Position numbers and translations under genes: made by a program | NCBI GenBank assembly: GCA_002507175.1 | Contig: DAZE01000017.1 | Span: 55,013 to 119,012 of the forward strand | Direction of reading: 5' to 3' | DNA: 64,000 nucleotides | Source of the DNA: Euryarchaeota archaeon UBA558 | GTDB lineage: Archaea > Thermoplasmatota > Poseidoniia > Poseidoniales > Thalassarchaeaceae | In this document: piece after piece, positions 1 to 8,829 of the stretch | How positions within the stretch are numbered: the first letter of the stretch is position 1 | Layout: each line of letters opens with the position of its first letter | Notes under the pieces: model-generated | Database searches by the model: none | What the model was told of the DNA's origin: nothing | The model's input: only the letters and a program-made list of their open reading frames with translations

Positions 1-1044
1 GAAGCAGACGGAGAGATCTGCTACAACACGGCCACACACACCATCACCGCTGGCGCATCCTTCGCCGAGTGCATGGCCTACGCCTACTACGTTGACGCCG
101 ACATCAACGGGATGACCTTCACGGGATGCTACAACACGGTCAGCCATGTCGCTGACCCCACCGTCAACCAGACGGTATGCGAGGCATACGCATGGGTCCC
201 CGCAGTGAACATCGCCATGACCGCGCAGGCTACTACCATACACAACTCACTGGTCGCCGCCCTGGCCCAAGCAGAGTTGGTCGCCACCCTACAAGGGGCG
301 GGCCCGTTCACCGTCTTCGCGCCCACCGACGCTGCCTTCGCTGAGGCCGGGATAGACTTGGCCTCCCTCGACACCGAGGAAGGCAAGGCGACACTCACCG
401 ACATACTGACCTACCACGTCGTTGTTGGATCCGTCGCCTCATCCTCCTTGACTGATGGCATGACAGTGGCCGCCTACAACGGGGACGACCTAACCTTCTC
501 AGTCGGAGAGGGAGCCAAGGTCAACGATGCCAATGTCACACTTGCAGACGTCCCAGCCTCGAACGGGGTCATACACGTCATCGACAAGGTCCTGATGCCT
601 CCAGCGGATGAGCCAGTCATTCCAGAGGGATGCGACTATGTAGTTGGCATAGATGATACTGGATTTGCCTATGACAACGCCGATCTTTCTATTGAGGTTG
701 GGGAAACCGTCTGTTGGATATGGAACGAGGAGTCTATGGGCCACAATGTTGCTGAGATAGATTCAATGGGGGACACAACTAGGAAAATAGGTGGTCATTA
801 CAGCGGCCAACCAGAGGTGACGGAAGACTTCAGGATCACATTCGATCAGGACGGCACTTTCCACTACATCTGCGAGCCCCACGTTTCCATGGACATGGTC
901 GGAGTAGTGACTGTGGGCACCGGTGTCGCACCACCAGCACCCTCAGCAGAGCCAGAGGCGGAGAGCGTACCCGGGTTCTTGGGCGCGACAGTCTTAGTGG
1001 CAATGATTGGAGCAGCAATGATAGCTTCCAGAAGGAACTATTGA
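1..1044 (+). CDS. Fasciclin + blue-copper (halocyanin-like) surface protein, 5' end cut by window edge
   Basis: The reading frame is open to base 1, so the gene starts upstream of the window; 347 residues are visible. In order: a Cys-containing 36-residue tandem repeat (visible residues about 7-65), a fasciclin/FAS1 domain (about 78-197, with the typical 'FTVFAPTDAAFA' segment), and a cupredoxin domain (about 210-305). The cupredoxin keeps type-1 copper ligands: His248, Cys291, His294 and Met299 (C-x2-H-x4-M). The C-terminus is Pro/Ala/Glu-rich, then 'VPGF', a hydrophobic stretch and a basic tail, which is the PGF-CTERM pattern processed by archaeosortase A in other archaea. Likely an envelope-anchored copper electron carrier or adhesion protein. 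The FAS1 half is clearly richer in G+C than the copper half (see findings). Confidence 0.85.
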   Translation, partial: EADGEICYNTATHTITAGASFAECMAYAYYVDADINGMTFTGCYNTVSHVADPTVNQTVCEAYAWVPAVNIAMTAQATTIHNSLVAALAQAELVATLQGAGPFTVFAPTDAAFAEAGIDLASLDTEEGKATLTDILTYHVVVGSVASSSLTDGMTVAAYNGDDLTFSVGEGAKVNDANVTLADVPASNGVIHVIDKVLMPPADEPVIPEGCDYVVGIDDTGFAYDNADLSIEVGETVCWIWNEESMGHNVAEIDSMGDTTRKIGGHYSGQPEVTEDFRITFDQDGTFHYICEPHVSMDMVGVVTVGTGVAPPAPSAEPEAESVPGFLGATVLVAMIGAAMIASRRNY

Positions 1045-1053
1045 TACGATAAC

Positions 1054-1120
1054 CGTGGTATCGATTTTCTCTTAACCTGATGGATAGGCTCCATCCCTAA
1101 GAGGGATTATCGATACCACG
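1054..1120. repeat. 12-bp inverted repeat between convergent genes
   Basis: CGTGGTATCGAT at 1054-1065 and its exact reverse complement ATCGATACCACG at 1109-1120 flank the junction of two convergent genes. The right arm lies inside the last codons of the PIN-protein gene. It could form a hairpin in either transcript and act at the 3' end, but this is inferred. Confidence 0.4.
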
Positions 1121-2964
1121 AGTGCCTCTGGGCTCTCAACTGCGATTACCCCTCGGATGTTTTGAGAATCTACCAGGTCTTTGTTGGCCTCTGCAAGTTT
1201 GATTCTAGTCCCGGTGATAGACAGTGCCAACCCAGGGGCTAACTCAGGAGATTCACCCGGCAGCCATAGCCCAAGCCCACCGAGTTCGGGGTGGTGGGTG
1301 ATTGCTAGAACACCTTCATCAATTTTCACGACCCTTACCACGACCAGCGACTCATGATCGGCGATCAACTCAGATGACTCTCTCCAGTCCCTCCAAGTTT
1401 CGCTGATTGGTGATAGTTGTGATTCAACCAACTGATCTATCTCTTTGTTCACGACTTGCATTTCCTTTTTCGACTCGGAATGAATCTTGTTTAATCCATC
1501 TAAAAGCTCCCTGGTTTGTTTTCTTTTCTCATCTTCCTCTCCCACGGCTGCTACATTGACCAATGTCAGTAGATTGGTTATCCTCTCGACCTCAGTGTTT
1601 GACTCGGATTCCACAGCGCACTCCAGTGCTTCATCAAAGACCTCTAAAGCGAGCCAAGGCCTGTCTATGCCCATCAGGGACCTTGCTAACTCCAATAGGG
1701 GCTCAATAGCAGATTCCTTGTCTTCATTTACGATAATAGATGCATTACTGATTAACGATTTTGCGACCTCATCCTCACCCGCCAGATGTCGTGAGATTCC
1801 CGCGGCAACGAGATTAGCTAGCCGTGTGTTGTTTGAGAAGGATGACTGTTCGGCCGCATTCTCGAAAAGAAATGATGCGCGTAATGGATCCTCTGACGCG
1901 ATTGCCATCAAGCCTAAATGGTGCATAATCATCACCTCAGCCTTTGAATCATCGGATAGGGTCGATTGACTGAGGGCCCTTGCCATGTGAAGGCTGGAGG
2001 CATGCTCTCTACCCAGTGATCCTGCCAATAGCCCCAATACCGACTCTAACCTAGAAACAGGGCCAGCCATGACTCTGTGAGCGATCATGCAAAGCTCGTC
2101 ATTCAGGGGCGAAAGGCCTGCCCCAACTCTTTCTAGAACACTTTGTAATACCTCTAGACCTGAGAGATACAGATACGTCGGATCACCTTCAGCCCCTGAC
2201 AAGGATTCCAAGTGATCGTCAATTTCTCCAATTGGCTCGCAGACTTGTGGAAGGGCCCCCAGCCTCTTGAGATTTGACTTTTTCACACTCTCGCCTGCAA
2301 CGTGTCTTGTCAGAGTTCTGATTGAGTCTTCAAGCTCATTGTCCATCTGTCCCTCGTTTTGTTGAGGTATCGGAGGTCTTGCTGAAAGTAGACTTTCGAC
2401 GAGCCAAGTCAATTTCCCTTGGATATCGTATTCTCCCGCCCTACTGATTGCATATCGCATCTCTGCAGCCCTTATTCTCCTCGCCAGACTCCTCAGTTTA
2501 CTGGCGTGCTTTCCCGTCACATCATTGGATAAGTCTTGAATGAAGGTCGATGGAGGACAGGTCCTGTAGCCTAAGCCAGCCTTTTCTCTCGTAGTGGTCA
2601 TCTTGTAATCGTCCGAGACCAAGACCACATCCATCCCGGAGTTATGCTTTTTCGCTGCGAGGACCATTAACGACACATCCACGTCTTGGGGTGCCGCCCT
2701 TTCTCCAATTGCATTGGCGAGACCACGAATTTCCCCTTCAGATATTGCCGTAGTTTGAAGAATATCACTCAGTTTGTCTAGGACTCTGGGCCTTTCCTTC
2801 CAGGATCTGAATCTAACGGTTTTCACCTCGTCATGGACTCCGGATGTGACGTGAATCATCCCTCCGTGATTTGAGAGGGAGGTCTTGAACGATGTGATCG
2901 CTTCTTCAGAGGCAATGGCACCAAGATGAATAAACGCATTCGAATCTACAACCCAAACTGTCAT
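1072..2964 (-). CDS. PIN-domain protein with long helical C-terminal region
   Basis: A 630-residue protein. Residues 1-130 look like a PIN nuclease domain: 'VVDSNAFIHLG' gives Asp7, followed by Glu46, Asp94/Asp96 and Asp118/Asp119, the usual spacing of PIN metal-binding acids. The rest (about 140-520) is predicted helical and TPR-like, rich in Leu/Ala/Glu, and ends in a small beta-rich domain (about 545-630). PIN domains normally cleave RNA, as toxins or as processing factors such as Nob1. No antitoxin-like gene is adjacent, so a toxin role is unlikely; RNA processing or quality control is an inference. It converges with the cupredoxin gene and lies head to head with the next small gene. Confidence 0.6.
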   Translation of the reverse strand: MTVWVVDSNAFIHLGAIASEEAITSFKTSLSNHGGMIHVTSGVHDEVKTVRFRSWKERPRVLDKLSDILQTTAISEGEIRGLANAIGERAAPQDVDVSLMVLAAKKHNSGMDVVLVSDDYKMTTTREKAGLGYRTCPPSTFIQDLSNDVTGKHASKLRSLARRIRAAEMRYAISRAGEYDIQGKLTWLVESLLSARPPIPQQNEGQMDNELEDSIRTLTRHVAGESVKKSNLKRLGALPQVCEPIGEIDDHLESLSGAEGDPTYLYLSGLEVLQSVLERVGAGLSPLNDELCMIAHRVMAGPVSRLESVLGLLAGSLGREHASSLHMARALSQSTLSDDSKAEVMIMHHLGLMAIASEDPLRASFLFENAAEQSSFSNNTRLANLVAAGISRHLAGEDEVAKSLISNASIIVNEDKESAIEPLLELARSLMGIDRPWLALEVFDEALECAVESESNTEVERITNLLTLVNVAAVGEEDEKRKQTRELLDGLNKIHSESKKEMQVVNKEIDQLVESQLSPISETWRDWRESSELIADHESLVVVRVVKIDEGVLAITHHPELGGLGLWLPGESPELAPGLALSITGTRIKLAEANKDLVDSQNIRGVIAVESPEALVVSIIPLRDGAYPSG

Positions 2965-3055
2965 GTTTGTCGGAAGATGTTATTCCTTCTACTCTTTTAC
3001 CCATTCTGCAAAGGTTACGGGCATTATTGATGGGCCCCACCAACATGAGGAAGAC

Positions 3056-3313
3056 ATGGAAATCACAATGATTGGTGCTTATGTGGGAATGATTTTGGTG
3101 CTTGCAGCGTTTGTTTTCGAGACACGGGGACTACTATCCAGCAGGTCATTGTTGTACCTGTACTCAATGGGAATAGGTGAAACGATGCTCACTATTAGGG
3201 CCGGCGTGACTGGGGAATGGCCATTTGCAATACTGGGTGCCATATGGGCATTATTTGCTTTATACTCGGTTCTCAGACCCATCAAGGTCGCAGACGAGAA
3301 CCCGCTGGGTTGA
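3056..3313 (+). CDS. Small membrane protein, 85 aa
   Basis: The frame opens at 2963, but the first residues there are unlike a membrane protein and would abut the start of the divergent PIN gene. ATG at 3056 gives a compact protein ('MEITMIGAYVG...') with three hydrophobic segments, about residues 4-22, 30-47 and 53-72. The 'LLYLYSMGIGETMLTI' stretch resembles small CBU_0592-like membrane proteins, but I cannot confirm the family. Function unknown. It precedes the large surface protein by 25 bases on the same strand. Confidence 0.5.
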   Translation: MEITMIGAYVGMILVLAAFVFETRGLLSSRSLLYLYSMGIGETMLTIRAGVTGEWPFAILGAIWALFALYSVLRPIKVADENPLG

Positions 3314-3338
3314 AGCCTAGTCACTTCAAGAATGCCAC

Positions 3339-5423
3339 ATGGACGCGATTAAGGTTGGCCCCCTCGTCCTGACATTTTCATTGCTGTTGTGCTTATCATC
3401 AGCTAACTCCCTCGCTTCTGAGTTATCCCAAACTGAGCACATCAACGGTGATGCTACTTTGAGCCTGCATAACATAGGTCAGTCCCAGACCATCTCGGCT
3501 ACATGGGAATTGAATATCCAAGTCCCGAACATGATTGGAGTGGACTTCCTTCCTGATAAGACCAGAGGACTAAGGTATCAAGTGGATACTCACATTGGCA
3601 ATAGTGATGGGATTATTTCCGCCTTAGAGTCAGATAGATTCTCGCTAAGTCTTGAGGAAAATAGAAGTTGGACAAACGGAGACGAAGGAGGATGTTGCTC
3701 ATTTGATCAGGCTCCATTTTTCGCAACGACTCAGATTGAATTCACACCAATCGGAATCGGGATCGGCCCTATCGAGGACACCCTCCCTTGGGGGTGGTCT
3801 GAGCGGGTCAACCTGACTGGCTTCAGTGATGAGAGACAAATACGATTATTGGACATTCCGAGGACGGGATCCATCGTCGAGGAGGTGCCTTTGAGGGTCG
3901 TATTACCTGGCACATGGGAATATAGATTCAGTGCCCAGTCTGCTGTAATTACTACCAATGATGATGGCTTCACCATCGACAGATCACTCGTCGCAGCCTC
4001 TTCTGATATCCGAATTTCGCTGGGAGTTAACGAACCCCCGATAGCATCCGCACTAAGGGCCGGCGGAGGCTCTGCAACGGCGACTTCGATGTCTGAGTTG
4101 AGATTCACAGGAGTGTGTACAGACAATGGCCTAGTCGAGCCCATCCCGTCGTGGTCGGTTTCTGGAAGTTTTGAAATGGACGACCTGAACGGGGCAGAGA
4201 TATCTCTAGCCCTAAGTGAATACGATTTGTATCACGGGGACCTAATACACGTTTCCATGAAATGTACGGATAGGCACAATTCAAGCAGTTCATGGTCTCA
4301 ATCTCTGATGATAGATGACGAACCACCTGCCTTGTCGATCTCTTTCCAACTCTCAGCTGGAACTGGGATATGGAACGAGGTGGGATTAGAAGCCTTCGAC
4401 TTCTCTTCTCCTTCTGGAAGTGTAGTCAGGGCAATGGTATCAGCAATCGATGGAAATAACGATCCTGTCACTATAACAATCTCCTCTAATCGAAGCGGAG
4501 GCTTATTGAAAACAGGATTCGATACAATGGAGATGACTGAAGCGTTTTACCATGGAGATTCTGCAAATGGGCCACATAGGGAACCGTATGACAGGCTGAT
4601 AGAAAGGAAACCAACCGAATATTTCCTGTCAATAATTGCCCAGGACTCTGCGGGGAACAGGAACGAATCAAATTACACGATCACTATAATCGATGATAAA
4701 GGACCAATCATAGTGCCCTCAATTACCCATGATGGGAACGAACTAGACATGGGGTCTAGTATATTGACAGGCGAAGAGGTAGTCCTCGTATTGAATCAAT
4801 CGTATGATAGGTTAGACGCCCTTAATGAGACGAAATGGACAGTGGATGTGGACAAACTCCCTGTGATAGACAATATAACTTACAACACGTTCAATGGAAT
4901 TTTGGAAATTGGGGAATTGACCACGGGAGAGCATATGATTTCGATTCAGGCGATGGACCCTAAGGGCCACATATCCATCATGGAACTTCCGTTGCAAGTA
5001 TACCCCGGCGAGGGCATTATTTTCCTTCAAGAACCCGGGATCGAGGTTTCTGGACGAACAATTGTGGACAATGCCCTGATCATTTCATCTTCAATGACGA
5101 ACTATGGTTCTGGTACCGGATTTGTCAAACTCTGCAGTGGAGACATTTGTTCCCCAGAGGCATTCATACCGCCTGCTTCCCTGACTGGACCTGGCCAGAC
5201 GATTGTCTACTTGGAAGTGACGCCCATTAGCGCCGGCGAACTGCAGCTAGCTATGATATGGAATGACGCTCAAGCCGGTGTTGAGGAGAGTGTTGACCTC
5301 AGTGGTAAAGTCATAATCAAACAAAGAGCACCTACATGGCTCCCCCCTCTGTTGGTAGCCATCTTCATAATTTCAGCATCTTCCATGGCGATATGGAGAT
5401 GGGGAAACCAGACTAGTGAATGA
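3339..5423 (+). CDS. Large secreted protein with C-terminal membrane anchor
   Basis: 694 residues. The N-terminus (about 7-27) is a signal peptide ('LVLTFSLLLCLSSANSLA'), and a single membrane segment near residues 664-684 is followed by a short basic tail, so nearly the whole chain is outside the cell. The body is Ser/Thr/Asp-rich with beta-sandwich character; segments such as 'DRHNSSSSWSQSLMIDDEPP' and 'AQDSAGNRNESNYTITIIDDKGP' look like repeated Ig/cadherin-like modules. Many N-x-S/T sites suggest glycosylation. Domain identity is uncertain. It is probably co-transcribed with the coiled-coil membrane protein 45 bases downstream. Confidence 0.6.
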   Translation: MDAIKVGPLVLTFSLLLCLSSANSLASELSQTEHINGDATLSLHNIGQSQTISATWELNIQVPNMIGVDFLPDKTRGLRYQVDTHIGNSDGIISALESDRFSLSLEENRSWTNGDEGGCCSFDQAPFFATTQIEFTPIGIGIGPIEDTLPWGWSERVNLTGFSDERQIRLLDIPRTGSIVEEVPLRVVLPGTWEYRFSAQSAVITTNDDGFTIDRSLVAASSDIRISLGVNEPPIASALRAGGGSATATSMSELRFTGVCTDNGLVEPIPSWSVSGSFEMDDLNGAEISLALSEYDLYHGDLIHVSMKCTDRHNSSSSWSQSLMIDDEPPALSISFQLSAGTGIWNEVGLEAFDFSSPSGSVVRAMVSAIDGNNDPVTITISSNRSGGLLKTGFDTMEMTEAFYHGDSANGPHREPYDRLIERKPTEYFLSIIAQDSAGNRNESNYTITIIDDKGPIIVPSITHDGNELDMGSSILTGEEVVLVLNQSYDRLDALNETKWTVDVDKLPVIDNITYNTFNGILEIGELTTGEHMISIQAMDPKGHISIMELPLQVYPGEGIIFLQEPGIEVSGRTIVDNALIISSSMTNYGSGTGFVKLCSGDICSPEAFIPPASLTGPGQTIVYLEVTPISAGELQLAMIWNDAQAGVEESVDLSGKVIIKQRAPTWLPPLLVAIFIISASSMAIWRWGNQTSE

Positions 5424-5468
5424 ACGAATCACCACGTATTTCTTGGGGGCAAATGGTCTCCGAAGCCC

Positions 5469-7184
5469 ATGCTACCCCTAGATTATGCCGACAAAGGGGT
5501 CGCACGACAGCGGAGGAATGTGAACAGGCTGACAACAGTCACCACACTAGTGATAATCTCAATTGGGGCATACAGGATCGCCGAAGGGATATCGAATGAG
5601 GGCTGGACATCAGAGAGCCTCATTGAGGTCATATTGATTTTCCTGATGGCCTTTGTTATCTCGGACTTAGCCTCTGAGGAAGACAAGAACCTAACCAGAG
5701 TCGCCTCGATATCATCCATAACATGGCCTGTAATGGTCGCCCTCGCTGTTACTTCCGGCACAGGATTCGACCAAATTGCTTCAGCTGGAATCTTCCTAAT
5801 GGTCGGCGCCCTTCTTCATGAGCACAGTAGAAGGGCATATTCCGACTCTAGCCTAGGCAGGAGATATCGTGGAATATTGGGCGCATTCGGATTATCCTCA
5901 TCGGTGGCATTAATGATCACCAGGACATCTAGCCTCGAGTTAGTTGCCGTTTCTACAGCAATTATGATCATTATTCTAGGATACGACTTGTTGCGCCAAA
6001 ATCCAATGGTTCGTGGAAGAAAGGAGTTGATGAGAGAAGTCAACGCAATTGAAATGGAGATTCTGGAGATCAACGAACGAGGTATCAGACTCGATCATGC
6101 GTCCTCTCTGTTGAATCTAGCAAGGGAAGAAGGATGGAATAATACTCATTTGGGGTCCAAAAGGCTGGAATCCGTCAGGATGGAAATAGATACGGCTCTC
6201 GCCATGGACGAGGATGTGTTAGAACTTCGCAAGGCTGTGGAACCTCTTGTCGAGAGGGCAGTGGAGATTGCACCCGAAGTGCATGAACCTTCCAGACTAT
6301 TGAAAGACGGGGATAACGAGCGTACATTGGGCTCCTTCAGAAGGGCCGAGTCTCATTACAGGTCTGCCCAGATCTCAGCCACCAGAATATGTGATTACTG
6401 GGAATCGGCATCTGACGCCATATCCAAGGCTGAATCCGATGCAAATGCACATGAATCTACCCAAAGTGAGACAATCCAAAGATTGATTCAGATTGCAAAG
6501 GAGGCTATGGATAGCCACAGGCCTGACGAGGCACTTAGAGTCCTAAATACCCTGCCAGAGCAGATGCAATCCATAGAAGATGCCACGTCCAGAGTCAAAC
6601 GCAAGCGGCAGGATATCGCCAGGGAGCTGGAATCCGATCATGTGGACATAGTTCTAGAGTTGGCGGAGAAGCTAGAATCAATAGATGACATGATAATCAG
6701 GGGAGAACTTTCTGTCGCCATGGGAGCATTGGACTCCATTGAAAGGAATCTTTCCCTCAGGAGAGAGTCCAAAAGATCCTTCAATCAATCGATGAGGCAG
6801 AGGTCCACTATAGAAAAAAGAATCCCGGAATACCACAAAGAAAGACTGTCCCAAAAAGTTGAGCAGGCATTGGCATACTCAAAATCAGGCTCTTGGATTC
6901 AGGCGGACTCAATTCTGAAGGAGGTTCTCACGGAACTTGACAAATTGCAAAGCATGAAACAAGATACCGAGGAACTCATATTATTCTTGGAGGAGGAATG
7001 GAGAAAGACGAGAAAGGTGCTGGACGCAAACAACTCTGTTGGCCTAGATAATCCAACAAGAATAATGGTGGAAAAGAAAATGCTAGATGCCAGATCGAAC
7101 TTTGAAAGAGGAGCATATCAACAGTCCAGATCAGAGATGGGGGAAGCCGACGAGGGGATTGAGTCCCTAAGGAGGCTGGTATGA
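5469..7184 (+). CDS. Membrane protein with long coiled-coil domain
   Basis: 571 residues. The first 180 hold about five to six hydrophobic segments (near 22-38, 48-66, 82-97, 100-116, 136-152, 157-175). Residues about 185-571 are charged, helical and heptad-like with almost no hydrophobic runs, so a long cytoplasmic coiled coil is likely. No enzymatic motif is visible. The layout resembles membrane-anchored scaffolds; partnership with the secreted protein just upstream is only suggested by adjacency. Unknown family. Confidence 0.55.
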   Translation: MLPLDYADKGVARQRRNVNRLTTVTTLVIISIGAYRIAEGISNEGWTSESLIEVILIFLMAFVISDLASEEDKNLTRVASISSITWPVMVALAVTSGTGFDQIASAGIFLMVGALLHEHSRRAYSDSSLGRRYRGILGAFGLSSSVALMITRTSSLELVAVSTAIMIIILGYDLLRQNPMVRGRKELMREVNAIEMEILEINERGIRLDHASSLLNLAREEGWNNTHLGSKRLESVRMEIDTALAMDEDVLELRKAVEPLVERAVEIAPEVHEPSRLLKDGDNERTLGSFRRAESHYRSAQISATRICDYWESASDAISKAESDANAHESTQSETIQRLIQIAKEAMDSHRPDEALRVLNTLPEQMQSIEDATSRVKRKRQDIARELESDHVDIVLELAEKLESIDDMIIRGELSVAMGALDSIERNLSLRRESKRSFNQSMRQRSTIEKRIPEYHKERLSQKVEQALAYSKSGSWIQADSILKEVLTELDKLQSMKQDTEELILFLEEEWRKTRKVLDANNSVGLDNPTRIMVEKKMLDARSNFERGAYQQSRSEMGEADEGIESLRRLV

Positions 7185-7225
7185 CGATAGATGAACTCAA
7201 AAAACAAGGACGTGGTGGGTAAGAC

Positions 7226-7804
7226 GTGACCTTCGACTTCCAATCTTTTGCCGAGGCCTATATCGAGGACCTGAGAAGGACCCTCTCAGAGATTCCCATC
7301 GAAGAATTGGAAAAATTACACCGAGAGGTGGTTAGTGCGATCAGGAATGACGCCACAATACACTTCATCGGAAATGGAGGCAGTGCTGCAACACCCTCCC
7401 ACAGTGCGGGAGATTGGTCAAAGGAACTACGAGTGAGAACCCTCTGTCACGTAGACAATGTGGCCTCGCTCACGGCTTTCGCGAATGATGTATCTTATGA
7501 TGAGGTTTTTGTTGGCCAACTCGGGACATTTCTGAGACCGGGCGACCTTGTGATAGGATTTAGCGGCTCAGGAAGCAGTGAGAATGTATTGAGGGGCCTG
7601 CAATTCGCGAAAGACAAAGGATGCAAGACTGCTGCTGTCACTGGTGATTATAATGGGGGCAATGGAGGCAAATTACCACCCATTGTGGATGTATGCTTAA
7701 TCGCACCTACGACTTCGATGGAAAGGATCGAGGACGTCCAACTAATTGTCAATCACATAATCAAAGAGGCAATTAAGGAATCAATAGCTACGTCGGATGG
7801 ATGA
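7226..7804 (+). CDS. gmhA: SIS-domain phosphosugar isomerase, GmhA-like (sedoheptulose 7-phosphate isomerase)
   Basis: 192 residues, GTG start. One SIS domain with the GmhA/DiaA signature 'HFIGNGGSAATPSHSAGDW' near residues 47-65 and 'VIGFSGSGSSENVLRGL' near 109-125. GmhA converts sedoheptulose 7-phosphate into a heptose 7-phosphate, the first step of nucleotide-heptose synthesis. The convergent gene beside it encodes a heptose-phosphate kinase-like GHMP protein, which supports this role over the DnaA-binding paralogue DiaA. The two genes overlap tail to tail by 17 bases. Start chosen because GTG follows a G-rich stretch and the protein then aligns from residue 1 of the family. Confidence 0.75.
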   Translation: MTFDFQSFAEAYIEDLRRTLSEIPIEELEKLHREVVSAIRNDATIHFIGNGGSAATPSHSAGDWSKELRVRTLCHVDNVASLTAFANDVSYDEVFVGQLGTFLRPGDLVIGFSGSGSSENVLRGLQFAKDKGCKTAAVTGDYNGGNGGKLPPIVDVCLIAPTTSMERIEDVQLIVNHIIKEAIKESIATSDG

Positions 7805-8765
7805 TCCTTGACCCATCGTGGTCTAACTTCAATGGTATCACTCTGTTCTCAGGGGGAAGATCATCAACCAGCCTAGATCGGAGGTCTGGGTCTCCATGTA
7901 TCAAAAAAAATCCTCCTCCTCCCGCACCGAGAAGTTTTCCACCATTTGCGCCAAGGTCGATTAGACGGTCATAAAGTGAGTCTAAATTATCGTTGGAAAC
8001 GATCGGGGACAGGCCTCGTTTCACATTCCAAGCCTCATGTAATAGAGCCCCTAGAGATTTCAAATTGCCAGATCTGATTAGTTTCTCGGCCTGAGCGGCT
8101 TGATCACGAATCGCTCTCAATCGTGCAATCTTGTCCCCATGATCTAGCGGGGGCTCAGATAGAACTGTGGAAGCACTTCTGGTGTTGTTTGTGTATACTA
8201 GGCTGAATTCACGCTCCATCCGTTGCACTACGTCTCGTGACAGGGTGATAGGGCTTACTTTGACACCGTCTGAGTTAAACGAGATTCGATTCATTCCACC
8301 GAATGCAGCAGCGTATTGATCTTGTCTACCAATTGGCTCTCCTAACTTATCGATTTCAATCTCACAGGCCCTCTCTGCCAGATGTTCTGGGCTCACATCC
8401 CTACCAATGTGTTTGTACAACGCGTTCAATACGCCGACCGTCACAGCTGACGAGGACCCCAATCCAGTTCCCCTTGATGGTATGTCTGCGATTGTGGTTA
8501 TCTCTATGCCGTTAGATACTCCCGTAGCCTTCAAAGCCTCCCTTACCAAGTCATGTTCAATTTCTTCGACGGTATTGGTGGTTTCTAACTTCGAGTAAGA
8601 TAGCCTTATCTTGCTATCGAAGCGATCATTCACGGTTACATGGATGTATTTGGCTATCGCGACAGAGATGACCATGCCACCCCCCTCTACATTTTTTGCG
8701 AAGCTATCCAAGTCTGTGCCTCCTCCACAGAAAGAGACCCTGACCGGGGTCCTTGAGATGATCAT
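7788..8765 (-). CDS. hddA: GHMP-family kinase, heptose 7-phosphate kinase-like (HddA)
   Basis: 325 residues from the chosen start at 8765, where the chain begins 'MIISRTPVRVSFCGGGTDL', the normal N-terminus of HddA-type kinases; an upstream ATG at 8870 would run into the channel gene. The GHMP ATP-binding loop 'PSRGTGLGSSSAVTVG' is near residues 95-110, and a C-terminal 'GANGGKLLGAGGGGFFL' motif is near 277-293. HddA phosphorylates D-glycero-D-manno-heptose 7-phosphate in the GDP-heptose route. Pairing with the GmhA-like gene supports heptose metabolism, probably for surface glycans; guanylyltransferase and phosphatase partners are not in the window. A fucokinase-like specificity cannot be excluded. 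Confidence 0.75.
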   Translation of the reverse strand: MIISRTPVRVSFCGGGTDLDSFAKNVEGGGMVISVAIAKYIHVTVNDRFDSKIRLSYSKLETTNTVEEIEHDLVREALKATGVSNGIEITTIADIPSRGTGLGSSSAVTVGVLNALYKHIGRDVSPEHLAERACEIEIDKLGEPIGRQDQYAAAFGGMNRISFNSDGVKVSPITLSRDVVQRMEREFSLVYTNNTRSASTVLSEPPLDHGDKIARLRAIRDQAAQAEKLIRSGNLKSLGALLHEAWNVKRGLSPIVSNDNLDSLYDRLIDLGANGGKLLGAGGGGFFLIHGDPDLRSRLVDDLPPENRVIPLKLDHDGSRIIHPT

Positions 8766-8829
8766 GAACGACCCGACCCTTGATGATAATTTCAACAGAG
8801 CGGGTATTTGTCGCAAAAATACGTCTAGA

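Noticed and set aside
129..404. Minus-strand open frame inside the fasciclin region
   Set aside because: A GC-rich coding region creates long antisense frames; no ribosome-binding site or recognisable protein.
1072..2964. PIN protein as a VapC toxin
   Set aside because: It is far longer than VapC and no small antitoxin gene precedes it.
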